64,000 nt of DNA from Deltaproteobacteria bacterium (GTDB lineage: Bacteria; Desulfobacterota_B; Binatia; UBA9968). The DNA lies in assembly GCA_005879255.1 (NCBI GenBank), contig VBKY01000140.1, positions 1,002 to 65,001 of the forward strand, given 5' to 3'. Below the pieces are notes generated by a model. It was not told where the DNA came from, ran no database searches, and saw nothing but the letters and a program-made list of their open reading frames with translations. Made by a program: the position numbers and the translations under genes. Within the stretch, counting starts at the first letter, position 1. Each line of letters starts with the position of its first letter. Positions 7,942-18,911 of the stretch are shown in pieces.

Positions 7942-8736
7942 TTAAGGTGAAGTGGGCGATGCGTCGGACGCTTGAGGATGGAAGACTTTTCTGAGGTAAG
8001 CGTTTGAAAGAGAGTCAAGTAACTTAGGCTTATTTCGGAACCGTGACTCAACGTGCTTCAACTTTGGCTGGACATATGTTCGATAAAAAGAATCGGCATG
8101 AAACTTTGCGAGCCTTTCTAAAGGTTCTGTCAATTTATGCTGTTTGCGTTCCTTCGCGTATGCTTTTCCAACAAGGAAGGCCGCTAGCAATCTGATTTGC
8201 CAAGAGCGTTTGGCATCTTCCCAGCCCGTCACAAGTTTTTCTTTTCGCAAACGCCGCATAAGCCTTGATGCAGCTTTTTGTAGAAACAGATTGCGGTTCT
8301 TTTTGGGCCGTTTCCACTGGGATCGTAGGAAGCAGTACGTCCAAGCCGCCGCGTATTGTAGATCGTAGGATACTTCTTTACGGCCGGATTGAATTCCCCT
8401 TCTCTTGTTCTTTTCGTCTATGATGTGACCGTATTTCTGCCGGGCGTGGATAAGTTCCTCAAACAGCACTTGTAACGGACCACTCCCATGCGCATAGCGA
8501 CAAACTTTATCAATTGCTTTGTCCAAACGCCCAATCAAAATCGAGAACTCGATTGGAATTTCGTCTATGTGAACGGTAACAGTGACGCGTCTGGTTTTGC
8601 GAGAGAATCGGGGTTCGATGCGCTTCGCTTTGACACGGCGACTTTTCGTAAGCTGCTCAAGTAAATTAGGCATGCTCTCACATTCAAATCCGAAAAACCG
8701 TGGCTTAGAACTGGCGTCGGAAACCGTTACTGACAT
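7942..8736 (-). CDS. hypothetical protein of the integrative-element operon
   Basis: A 264-residue, strongly basic, mostly helical protein. Visible stretches include HIDEIPIEFSILIGRLDKAI near 75-95, a Trp/Arg-rich middle (WTYCFLRSQWKRPKKNRN) and a Lys/Arg-rich C-terminal half. No signal peptide, membrane segment or known catalytic motif is seen. It overlaps the end of the upstream ORF by 32 bases and lies 100 bases before alpA, so it belongs to the minus-strand unit 6.0-9.5 kb. A nucleic-acid-binding role would fit the charge but is only a guess. Confidence 0.5.
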   Translation of the reverse strand: MSVTVSDASSKPRFFGFECESMPNLLEQLTKSRRVKAKRIEPRFSRKTRRVTVTVHIDEIPIEFSILIGRLDKAIDKVCRYAHGSGPLQVLFEELIHARQKYGHIIDEKNKRRGIQSGRKEVSYDLQYAAAWTYCFLRSQWKRPKKNRNLFLQKAASRLMRRLRKEKLVTGWEDAKRSWQIRLLAAFLVGKAYAKERKQHKLTEPLERLAKFHADSFYRTYVQPKLKHVESRFRNKPKLLDSLSNAYLRKVFHPQASDASPTSP

Positions 8737-9097
8737 ACTCTAACGCGGTGCTGTTGGAACCAGTTACTTCAAACTCATCGCCTTCAGAATCCTTTTCAGC
8801 GAGCGGAGATCGTGTGTGCCAGATACGGCTATATAGGCGGTACTCATCACCGTACGCAGCTTTGAGGCAACCGAAGATTTCATCCCGCTGGTTATCCGTC
8901 ACCGCGGTCAACGCAGCTTCGTGAAGTTCGTATTCCTCAACGGCTTCTTTAAGCTCATCACATCCTGTTGAGGCCGCCAGCACTCCTATCGCCACTGGGT
9001 CAATGTGAAGATCTTCCGCAAGATAGTCTATTGGAGTCTCCGGATTTTCATCCCAGGCAAGGCCACAAAACTCCTGATAAATTCTCGCGAGCGTCAC
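8705..9097 (-). CDS. hypothetical acidic protein of the element operon
   Basis: The likely start is GTG 9097, which overlaps the TAG of the upstream ORF. It gives a 130-residue protein beginning MTLARIYQEFCGLAWDENPE. It is acidic and helical (DELKEAVEEYELHEAALTAV), with no recognised domain. A longer reading from 9172 would overlap the upstream gene further. Close overlaps on both sides show translational coupling in the operon. Function unknown. Confidence 0.5.
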   Translation of the reverse strand: MTLARIYQEFCGLAWDENPETPIDYLAEDLHIDPVAIGVLAASTGCDELKEAVEEYELHEAALTAVTDNQRDEIFGCLKAAYGDEYRLYSRIWHTRSPLAEKDSEGDEFEVTGSNSTALEYVSNGFRRQF

Positions 9098-9276
9098 TAG
9101 CGCAACTTGGCCGCGGTTTCGTCGAGAAAGGTTTGTCTGCTGGCCAGACCAGCAGCGCGCAGATGGCCCCAAGCCTCCTTAGCCCACAGTAATTCACAGC
9201 CACTAACCCAAACGTTGAACATCCGGAAGGCTGCGTTTTCGATTTCTTTCCAGTCCAGTTGTTCCGAATCAATCAT
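9097..9276 (-). CDS. small hypothetical protein, translationally coupled
   Basis: ATG 9276 overlaps the stop of the upstream gene (ATGA) and the TAG at 9097-9099 overlaps the next GTG. The 59-residue product begins MIDSEQLDWKEIENAAFRMF and ends FLDETAAKLR. Its short length explains why it is easily missed. No family is recognised. The perfect coupling at both ends is the main support. Confidence 0.5.
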   Translation of the reverse strand: MIDSEQLDWKEIENAAFRMFNVWVSGCELLWAKEAWGHLRAAGLASRQTFLDETAAKLR

Positions 9277-9541
9277 CGAACAGCTTTCGAGTCGAGAACA
9301 GTTTCAAATATCCAGCCGCCCTCGCAGCTCAGCTCGAAAATCTCCCGGAACTCCGCGTCCATCTCGTTGCGCTGACTGTCGGGCAGGGTCAACCATGCCG
9401 CGAATAACTCGTCCGGCTGAGTCTCCGTCAATGCCGAGAAATCCAGATCGGCGAACAACTCCGCGCGCCTTAAAATTAGCGGGCCAGCAGTGCATTCGGC
9501 ATCTGCCGGAAGAAGTCTTTCGTCGAGTAGTGCCGGGCCAT
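9273..9541 (-). pseudogene. small conserved hypothetical (MARHYSTKDFFRQMP type), frameshifted
   Basis: ATG 9541 follows GAGGAGGAATGAC. The frame reads MARHYSTKDFFRQMPNALLA then R and TAA. Two single-base insertions (an A in CGCTAATTTT, a T in GGAGTTGTTC) must be removed to continue YFKARGVFADLDFSALTETQ and on through ELFAAWLTLPDSQR to a TGA at 9273. The restored protein is about 88 residues and resembles, from memory, a small cytosolic family of mobile-element regions whose role is unknown. It is coupled to the 59-residue ORF downstream. Confidence 0.55.
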
Positions 9542-9542
9542 G

Positions 9543-9731
9543 TCATTCCTCCTCGATTGCTCCGATGGAGACTCCTTGGATTATACCGGACTTTACAGTA
9601 CATAGCAGGGGCTCATACACCCCAAGCCGTTGAAGGGAGAGACGATCGCCACAGCGAAGAGTCCCGCGCTGACCTTTCATATCGAACCGGGCCGGAACGA
9701 AGCGTTGCGCCCGACCGCGGACCGCGAACAC
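9543..9731 (-). CDS. possible small protein, perhaps 5'-truncated
   Basis: A frame on the minus strand runs from GTG 9731 (open further up to about 9790) to TGA at 9543, two bases before the start of the next gene. It reads FAVRGRAQRFVPARFDMKGQ and later LRCGDRLSLQRLGVYEPLLC, which looks like a real compact beta-rich protein. No standard start lies between the upstream stop and 9731, so its 5' end may have been lost where the cas operon begins. Family unknown. It overlaps the region in front of cas3 on the other strand. Confidence 0.4.
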   Translation of the reverse strand: MFAVRGRAQRFVPARFDMKGQRGTLRCGDRLSLQRLGVYEPLLCTVKSGIIQGVSIGAIEEE

Positions 9732-9786
9732 CGACGGCTCCGTCAGAACCGTGATGTAGTGTTCAGGCCGTAGTGCCGGAAGAAAA

Positions 9787-12510
9787 ATGGATTTTTATTC
9801 TTACTGGGGCAAAGCTCGCCCCAACGATGTCAGCGGCCCGGCCTACCATCTTTTGGTTTACCACAGTCTCGACGTTGCGGCGGTCGGAAGGGTCTTGTTG
9901 CAACGTGATAAGCAAATGCGCCAACGGCTAGGTGCGAATACTGGACTCGACGACAGATCCCTTTTGTCTCTAGTAACATTTTTCCTGTCCCTCCACGATT
10001 TGGGCAAGTTCGCAGAAGGCTTTCAGAACCTTCGGCCGGATTTGTTTAGCACCCTGCGCGGACGTGGGAGCCGAAAGGACTACACGGTCCGTCACGACAG
10101 TTTGGGAAACTATCTCTGGCGGGCACTGGTTTGGCCAAAAGGATGGGAAGGGGCGTGGCTTCGTCTTCGAGATAAGGAGATGTACGACTGGCAAGACGTG
10201 CTAAATCCGTGGATGCAATCCGCTACAGGTCATCATGGTGCGCCACCGCAGATACAGCCCCACGGGCTGCCGCTATCGTTGGCTGAAAATTTCGATCCAG
10301 AAGCTCAGGCAGCGAGCCTCACGTTCGCCCACCAATTGGCCGAGTTCTTCTTGCAAGACTGCCATCAAACTTTAACGTGGTCGGAAGGTTTGGAAGAAAT
10401 ATTCAAGCATGCATCCTGGCTTGTGGCGGGATTGGCCGTGTTGAGCGACTGGTTAGGTTCGAATACTTTGCACTTCCCTTATCGAATTGATGTGATGCCA
10501 CTAGCGGAATATTGGACGAAGTATGCACTTCCACAAGCGGAAGTTGCTGTGCAGGCGTCGGGTGTTCTCCCACCGCAACCTTCCCGACAAACCGGCATGA
10601 GGGCGCTCTTTCCAGAGATTGAAGCGCCGAGTCCGCTGCAAGAATATGTCTCCTCGTGCGAGATATCCCTCGGTCCACAACTTTTTATTCTGGAGGAAGC
10701 AACGGGCAGCGGTAAGACAGAGGCATCTCTAACAATAGCTCATCGCTTGATGGCTGCCGCCGGGCTGGCCGAAGGGATCTTCATGGCTTTGCCTACCATG
10801 GCCACGGCTAATGCTATGTATGAGCGTTTTGAGCGCGCCTACCAGCGGATGTATGACGGCACGGAACCGGCCTCGCTTGTGTTGGCCCATAGTAAACGGC
10901 ACCTCTCCGCCAGATTCCTTGAATCACTCGTACTTGAACGACAATCTCGCGACCAAAATTATACACGGGATGACGAAAGCGCCTCTAGCCGCTGCGTCAC
11001 GTGGCTCGCAGACAATCGCAAGAAAGCACTTTTGGCTGCTGTCGGCGTCGGCACCGTAGATCAAGCCCTATTGGCGGTTCTCCCCGTACGCCATCAATCT
11101 CTTCGTCTGCTAGGACTCGGTCGTAGCGTGCTTATCGTGGACGAAGTTCATGCGTACGATCCCTACATGCATACCTTGCTGCGGAATCTACTACGCTTCC
11201 ACGCGGCACAAGGCGGTAGCGCCGTTCTTCTGTCTGCCACTCTGCCGCACAAGACACGGCTGGAACTGGCCGGCAGTTTTGCTCAAGCACTTGGAAGTTC
11301 CCTTTTCTCACTGGAGAAGACTGACTATCCGCTAGCTACTCATGTGAGTGTCAGTTCCGCCGCAGAGGTTCCAATCAAGTCCCGCAGCAATACGGAACGC
11401 ACCGTCATTATTGAAATGGTCCACGAAGAGGCAACTGTCGAGGAGCGCTTACGTTTAGCGCTTCGAAGCGGCCAATGCGCATGTTGGATTCGAAACACCG
11501 TTGATGACGCAGTCATTGCATATCGTCGTCTCGCTAAAGATTTAGGAGACGAGAACGTGATTCTTTTCCACGCTCGTTTCGCAATGGGCGACCGTCTAGC
11601 AATCGAAGCGGACGTGTTGCGGCTGTTTGGAAAGAATAGCAAGCCCGAGGATCGCGCCGGCAAAGTTCTCGTTGCGACACAGGTGGTCGAGCAATCGTTG
11701 GACCTGGACTTCGATTTCATGGTAAGCGACTTGGCGCCCGTAGACCTTATGATCCAGCGGGCGGGACGGCTGCATAGGCACCAACGTGGAGAACGTGGCA
11801 AGCCTACTCTTTTGGTGCTAACGCCTCCGCTGATAGAAAAACCCGGACGGAATTGGTACGCCGACCTGTTCCCGCGAGGGGCGTATGTTTATCCGAGCCA
11901 TGGCCAGTTGTGGCTGACGGCGCGGCTGCTTACTGAGATGGGCCAATTGAAAATGCCGGATGACGCTCGTCACTTGGTCGAAGCAGTCTTTGGTGAGGAA
12001 CAACAAGATCAGATCCCGCAGGGTTTACGTGCTCGTGACCGAGCGGCTGATGGCAAAGCCAGGGCCACCATATCTCTTGCCCATCTCAACGAACTCGACA
12101 TGGACGCTGGATATACGGCTACTTTGAATCAAGGGCTTGAGGATACCATCACTCCCACACGACTGGGCGATCTCACGACAACCGTACGCCTTGGCCGCTG
12201 GGATGGATCAACCGTGACTCCGTGGTTCGAAGCCGATCGATTTGCGTGGGACTTGAGTCAAGTGGACGTGCGTAGAGGTCGAATCAGTGAGCCGGCAAAA
12301 CACGGCGTTGCTATTCAAACAGCCGTGAACCGTGCAATAGAAGCTATGTCAGACCAGTGCAAGTGGAGCGTGCTGATTCCTCTTGCCCCTGCGGCGGAGG
12401 GCGCGTGGCAAGGTAAAGCGTCGGATGGTCGTCGCGAAGTTTTCGTCGTGTATCATCCCAAGACTGGCTTAGAAGTTTCTACCGCAGTTGAGGATGGGGA
12501 GTCTGAATGA
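9787..12510 (+). CDS. cas3: type I CRISPR helicase-nuclease Cas3
   Basis: The 907-residue protein has an N-terminal HD nuclease domain (H26 in YHSLDV, H70-D71 in LSLHDLGKF, VRHDSLG near 103, TGHHG near 149). A superfamily 2 helicase follows: Walker A ATGSGKTE near 305, DEVH near 451, SATLPH near 484, QRAGRLHRH near 656. Cas3 is recruited by target-bound Cascade and degrades DNA 3' to 5'. Length and order are normal for type I-E. The stop overlaps the cas8e ATG (ATGA). It is the first gene of the operon; the 245 bases upstream separate it from the divergent minus-strand unit and should hold the promoter. Confidence 0.95.
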   Translation: MDFYSYWGKARPNDVSGPAYHLLVYHSLDVAAVGRVLLQRDKQMRQRLGANTGLDDRSLLSLVTFFLSLHDLGKFAEGFQNLRPDLFSTLRGRGSRKDYTVRHDSLGNYLWRALVWPKGWEGAWLRLRDKEMYDWQDVLNPWMQSATGHHGAPPQIQPHGLPLSLAENFDPEAQAASLTFAHQLAEFFLQDCHQTLTWSEGLEEIFKHASWLVAGLAVLSDWLGSNTLHFPYRIDVMPLAEYWTKYALPQAEVAVQASGVLPPQPSRQTGMRALFPEIEAPSPLQEYVSSCEISLGPQLFILEEATGSGKTEASLTIAHRLMAAAGLAEGIFMALPTMATANAMYERFERAYQRMYDGTEPASLVLAHSKRHLSARFLESLVLERQSRDQNYTRDDESASSRCVTWLADNRKKALLAAVGVGTVDQALLAVLPVRHQSLRLLGLGRSVLIVDEVHAYDPYMHTLLRNLLRFHAAQGGSAVLLSATLPHKTRLELAGSFAQALGSSLFSLEKTDYPLATHVSVSSAAEVPIKSRSNTERTVIIEMVHEEATVEERLRLALRSGQCACWIRNTVDDAVIAYRRLAKDLGDENVILFHARFAMGDRLAIEADVLRLFGKNSKPEDRAGKVLVATQVVEQSLDLDFDFMVSDLAPVDLMIQRAGRLHRHQRGERGKPTLLVLTPPLIEKPGRNWYADLFPRGAYVYPSHGQLWLTARLLTEMGQLKMPDDARHLVEAVFGEEQQDQIPQGLRARDRAADGKARATISLAHLNELDMDAGYTATLNQGLEDTITPTRLGDLTTTVRLGRWDGSTVTPWFEADRFAWDLSQVDVRRGRISEPAKHGVAIQTAVNRAIEAMSDQCKWSVLIPLAPAAEGAWQGKASDGRREVFVVYHPKTGLEVSTAVEDGESE

Positions 12511-14093
12511 GCTTCAATCTGATTCATGAGAACTGGATTCCGGTACGGAGAGAAGACGGTGGGCAGGTGTTAATCGCTCCATGGCAAATTACAGAGAAAT
12601 TTAATCCGATCATGGCTCTCGACGCGCCACGACCAGGCTTTAATGGTGCTTTGATTCAATTTCTCATCGGCCTCGTACAGACAGCAATGGCACCTAAGGA
12701 TGACCGCGCGTGGCGCGCGGGCCTGACACAACCACCTGAACCGGACCGTTTGAAAGAGACGTTTGAGTCGGTGGCCTTCGCTTTTAGTCTGGACAGTGAC
12801 GGTCCACGCTTCATGCAGGATCTGAAGCTCACTGATGGGGAGGAAAAGGAAATTGCGGCGTTATTAATTGAAACGCCGGGTGAAAAGACGCTCCGTGAAA
12901 ATAAGGACGTCTTCATAAAGCGCGGATTAGTGGAAAAGATGTGTTTCCCCTGCGTTGCGGCCGCCTTATTTGCCCTTCAGACTAACGCGCCCAGCGGTGG
13001 CGTAGGTCACCGAACATCTCTGCGCGGTGGTGGCCCACTCACGACTCTAATCTTGGGAGGAACACTTTGGGAAACAGTTTGGCTCAACGTATTACTCAGT
13101 GGCGCTTTCACAACGATTAATGCTCGTTTGAAAGAGCTCGAAATGCCAGAAATCTTCCCGTGGTTGACTGCCACACGCACCAGTGAAAAAGCCAGTGGTA
13201 GCTCGACCACGCCCATCGACGTACATCCGATGCAAGTTTTTTGGGGAATGCCGAGGCGCATCCGGCTCATTCTGGAGCATTTGCAGGAAGGACCTTGCGA
13301 CGTGTGCGGGCGCCATGTGGCGCAGTTGGTAAGCCGGTACTTAACGAGAAATTACGGCGTAAACTACGAGGGGGCGTGGATGCATCCTCTGACTCCATAC
13401 TCAGTGATTGAAGGTGGACCACCTAACCCGAGAAAGGGGCAGCCGGGCGGAGTTCATTATCGTCATTGGCTTGGTTTAGTGCAGGCAGATGACGAGGTGG
13501 GGAGAATGCCAGCTCGTGTGGTTAAGGAGTTTTGGGAACGACAGTCGAAATGGCCTGAGCTACACGATGTCTTTCGGCGAGCCCCTCGTCTGTGGGCCTT
13601 CGCTTACGACATGGATAATATGAAGGCACGTTGTTGGTACGAATCAACAATCCCCCTTATTCAAATCAGCGACGCAGTCCGTCCCACATACGAGACGATC
13701 GTTGCCAGGTTGATACGGACCGCCGTGTTTGTATGTAGCAATGTGCGGAGATGCGTGAAACAGGCTCTCTTTGGCCCTGGTTCAGGCGTAAGTGGAGATC
13801 TGTCCTTCGTCGACGCTCGTTTCTGGCAGACAACGGAACCCGATTTCTACGGGTTCCTCGAAGATTCCAGAGACAAGTTGGGCAACGGTAACGAATGCGA
13901 CTCTCTCAAGTTCAAATGGATAAAGGCCCTAGCAAACGCTGGTGAACGCATCTTTGACGAGTTGTCTCAGGCGAAGCAGATCGAGATGGCCGATCCCAAA
14001 CGCATCGCACTTGCAGCCCGTGATTTGCGTCGTCTAAATTCTCAAACTAATAAGAAGGTTCGTCAATTCTTGGACCTTCCGAAGACAATCTAA
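12507..14093 (+). CDS. cas8e: Cascade large subunit Cas8e (Cse1/CasA)
   Basis: The 528-residue protein starts MSFNLIHENWIPVRREDGGQ, the usual Cse1 beginning. It continues with FNGALIQFLIGLVQTA and a C-x2-C pair (GPCDVCGRH near 258), followed by the conserved HPLTPYSVIEGGPPNPRKGQ block. Cas8e recognises the PAM and helps recruit Cas3. The last quarter is the helical bundle domain. It overlaps cas3 by 4 bases and no lesion is seen. Confidence 0.93.
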   Translation: MSFNLIHENWIPVRREDGGQVLIAPWQITEKFNPIMALDAPRPGFNGALIQFLIGLVQTAMAPKDDRAWRAGLTQPPEPDRLKETFESVAFAFSLDSDGPRFMQDLKLTDGEEKEIAALLIETPGEKTLRENKDVFIKRGLVEKMCFPCVAAALFALQTNAPSGGVGHRTSLRGGGPLTTLILGGTLWETVWLNVLLSGAFTTINARLKELEMPEIFPWLTATRTSEKASGSSTTPIDVHPMQVFWGMPRRIRLILEHLQEGPCDVCGRHVAQLVSRYLTRNYGVNYEGAWMHPLTPYSVIEGGPPNPRKGQPGGVHYRHWLGLVQADDEVGRMPARVVKEFWERQSKWPELHDVFRRAPRLWAFAYDMDNMKARCWYESTIPLIQISDAVRPTYETIVARLIRTAVFVCSNVRRCVKQALFGPGSGVSGDLSFVDARFWQTTEPDFYGFLEDSRDKLGNGNECDSLKFKWIKALANAGERIFDELSQAKQIEMADPKRIALAARDLRRLNSQTNKKVRQFLDLPKTI

Positions 14094-14118
14094 TATGGAT
14101 CACGAGCTGAGGTGATAC

Positions 14119-15770
<1,652 letters not shown>

Positions 15771-15774
15771 AGCC

Positions 15775-16524
15775 ATGAAAGAATATTTCTTGTTTCGTCT
15801 GTATGGCCCGATGTCGGCATGGGGGGATATTGCGGTAGGTGAATTCAGACCCTCATATGCTCACCCGTCGAAATCAGCGGTCCTCGGCTTGCTGGCAGCC
15901 GCGCTGGGAATTCGCCGAGACGAGGAAGGGGTGCATCAGGCTATGGCGAGTTCTTATGGGTTCGCTGTTCGAGTAGACGCAGCTGGAAGCCCTATTCGCG
16001 ATTACCATACGGCGCAAGTACCTCCCGCCGGCTCCGGCCGGCGTAAAAACACTTTCGCGACGCGGAAAGATGAGCTGGCTGTTCCGAAGGAAGAGTTAGG
16101 AACTATCCTATCAAGCCGTGATTACCGTTGTGATTCTCTATATACGGTGTGCCTTTGGATTATTGGAGATTCGTCGCCATATTTGCTGGCGGAGCTTGAG
16201 GCAGCGTTGGTGAAGCCCGCATTCACTCTCTACCTTGGACGCAAGTCCTGTCCGCTGGCATTGCCGCTCCAGGCGCAGGTGGTAGAAGCCAGCAATCTTC
16301 GTGAGGCGTTTCACAGTGCACGCTTCGAAGATATGAACTTTCTCAAATCACTGACCAGTTCGCAAACGGTCGATGTCTATTGGGAAGGCGTTGAAGCCGA
16401 CGGTTATACCGCCGTACATACGATCGAGCGCCGTGATTCTCCTCTTAGCCGTCGCCGATGGCAGTTCGCCGTGCGTAGCGAGCATTACGCTGCTGAGAGT
16501 GCGTCCAGAGAGCAGGAGGAGTAA
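15775..16524 (+). CDS. cas5e: Cascade subunit Cas5e (CasD)
   Basis: The 249-residue RAMP protein starts MKEYFLFRLYGPMSAWGDIA and has the thumb region RPSYAHPSKSAVLGLLAAAL typical of Cas5e, then DYHTAQVPP and a GRKSCPLALPL block. Cas5e caps the 5' handle of the crRNA. The start lies 4 bases after the cas7e stop and the stop 3 bases before cas6e. It looks intact. Confidence 0.92.
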   Translation: MKEYFLFRLYGPMSAWGDIAVGEFRPSYAHPSKSAVLGLLAAALGIRRDEEGVHQAMASSYGFAVRVDAAGSPIRDYHTAQVPPAGSGRRKNTFATRKDELAVPKEELGTILSSRDYRCDSLYTVCLWIIGDSSPYLLAELEAALVKPAFTLYLGRKSCPLALPLQAQVVEASNLREAFHSARFEDMNFLKSLTSSQTVDVYWEGVEADGYTAVHTIERRDSPLSRRRWQFAVRSEHYAAESASREQEE

Positions 16525-16527
16525 TCC

Positions 16528-17208
16528 ATGTACATGAGCAGGATTAGCTTGAAGCCCGACGCTAACAAAAACCCTGCTTTCTGGCGTTCGCTGGAAGACA
16601 TTTACAAAATGCACCGAGTACTCTGGTCGCTATTCGCGGATGTTGACGATAGGAAGAGAGACTTTCTTTACCGATGTGAGGAAAAGCGGGGAGGCGTGGT
16701 GTTCTTCGTCGTATCGGAAAGGGAACCGCACGACACGCAAGGGTTGTGGCAGATTGACAGTAAGACTTACCAGTTCCAACTCAACGCTGGCCAACGGTTG
16801 GCTTTCGTTCTGCGGGCCAACCCGATACGGAGTAAGAAAGACGCGGAGCAGAGACAGCATCGCCACGATGTTATCATGGAAGCCAAGACCCGCTTAAAGC
16901 AGGCAGGGCAATTGGAAGGCGATAGACCGCCTGAGAATGAGATCGTGCAGGAGGAAGGTTATCGCTGGCTAGCGACGCGAGCTTTGCAATATGGTTTTTC
17001 CGTGAGCGAAGGAGAAGTAAGAGTCGATGGCTATCGTCAACATCGATTGTTCAAGCCCAAAGGTAGTCATCAAGTCCGCTTCAGCACAGTAGAGATAACC
17101 GGAGCGCTGACGGTCACCGATCCCGAGCGCTTCAGAGAAGCGTTGAACAAGGGCGTCGGGCCAGCCAAGGGCTTTGGTTGCGGTCTTATGTTAGTGCGTC
17201 GGGTGTAA
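16528..17208 (+). CDS. cas6e: crRNA-processing endoribonuclease Cas6e (CasE)
   Basis: The 226-residue RAMP protein opens MYMSRISLKPDANKNPAFWR, with the catalytic-type His in YKMHRVLWSLF, and closes with the Gly-rich loop GVGPAKGFGCGLMLVRR. Cas6e cuts the pre-crRNA at the base of the repeat hairpin; the repeats here have a strong GC stem as its substrate. It lies in tight succession with cas5e and cas1. Confidence 0.92.
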   Translation: MYMSRISLKPDANKNPAFWRSLEDIYKMHRVLWSLFADVDDRKRDFLYRCEEKRGGVVFFVVSEREPHDTQGLWQIDSKTYQFQLNAGQRLAFVLRANPIRSKKDAEQRQHRHDVIMEAKTRLKQAGQLEGDRPPENEIVQEEGYRWLATRALQYGFSVSEGEVRVDGYRQHRLFKPKGSHQVRFSTVEITGALTVTDPERFREALNKGVGPAKGFGCGLMLVRRV

Positions 17209-17210
17209 TC

Positions 17211-18441
<1,231 letters not shown>

Positions 18442-18525
18442 TTTATGGGTCGACTTATACCCAAGATTTTCGGTAGCTACCGCCCTGGTTATATTCAATA
18501 GAAATTTTAGAGGGTTATGGATGGC
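18442..18525 (+). promoter_or_regulatory. CRISPR leader
   Basis: These 84 bases between cas2 and the first repeat are AT-rich (TTATATTCAATAGAAATTTT near 18488-18508), unlike their surroundings. By position they are the leader that drives array transcription and guides spacer insertion. No exact promoter or IHF site can be assigned by eye. Confidence 0.6.
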
Positions 18526-18676
18526 GTGTTCCCCGCGTGCGCGGGGATGAACCGCGCGCAATGAAATGGCCGCTCACGGAGGTGGAGTGTTCCCCGCGTG
18601 CGCGGGGATGAACCGGCGCTCTCGCAAGGCCAACAGGTGATCGACCTGTGTTCCCCGCGTGCGCGGGGATGAACCG
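18526..18676 (+). CRISPR. short type I-E CRISPR array, 3 repeats and 2 spacers
   Basis: Three identical 29-base repeats start at 18526, 18587 and 18648. Each begins GTGTTCCCCGCGTG and ends CGCGGGGATGAACCG, the usual I-E consensus with a CCCCGC/GCGGGG stem. The two spacers (18555-18586 and 18616-18647) are both exactly 32 bases. No repeat is degenerate, so the leader-distal end does not look like a natural array end. The sequence after the last repeat reads as a protein gene. Confidence 0.97.
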
Positions 18677-18907
18677 GTGAGGGACGCGCCGCAACTCCAG
18701 CGGATAGAGTACATCGTCGTCCACGAGATGGCTCACCTGTTGGAGCGACGCCACAATGACCGGTTTACCGCGTTAATGAACGAATACCTGCCGCAGTGGA
18801 GACATTTGCGGAGCATCGCTGAACGCCGCGCCGCTCGGGCACGAATCTTGGAATTACTGACTCCGCGAAGTCGCAGTCCGGTGTTGGACCGCTCGGTCTC
18901 ACCGTAG
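18677..18907 (+). pseudogene. 3' remnant of a YgjP/DUF45-type metallopeptidase
   Basis: Directly after the last repeat the frame reads APQLQRIEYIVVHEMAHLLE then RRHNDRFTALMNEYLPQWRH to a TAG at 18905. H-E-M-A-H is a zinc HExxH site, and VVHE-x-HLLE-x2-H plus LP-x-WR is the signature of the YgjP-like family (DUF45), often beside type I restriction genes. The normal N-terminal two-thirds is absent. A start inside the repeat (GTG 18659) is accidental. A deletion that fused the array to this gene is the simplest explanation. Confidence 0.75.
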
Positions 18908-18911
18908 TTCG

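Noticed and set aside
9107..9754. A 215-codon plus-strand frame before cas3
   Set aside because: Its composition is Arg/Ser/Pro-rich, as in antisense frames, and it runs opposite four coupled minus-strand ORFs.
18515..18754. A minus-strand frame with repeated GSSPRTRG-like peptides
   Set aside because: It is the antisense translation of the CRISPR repeats.
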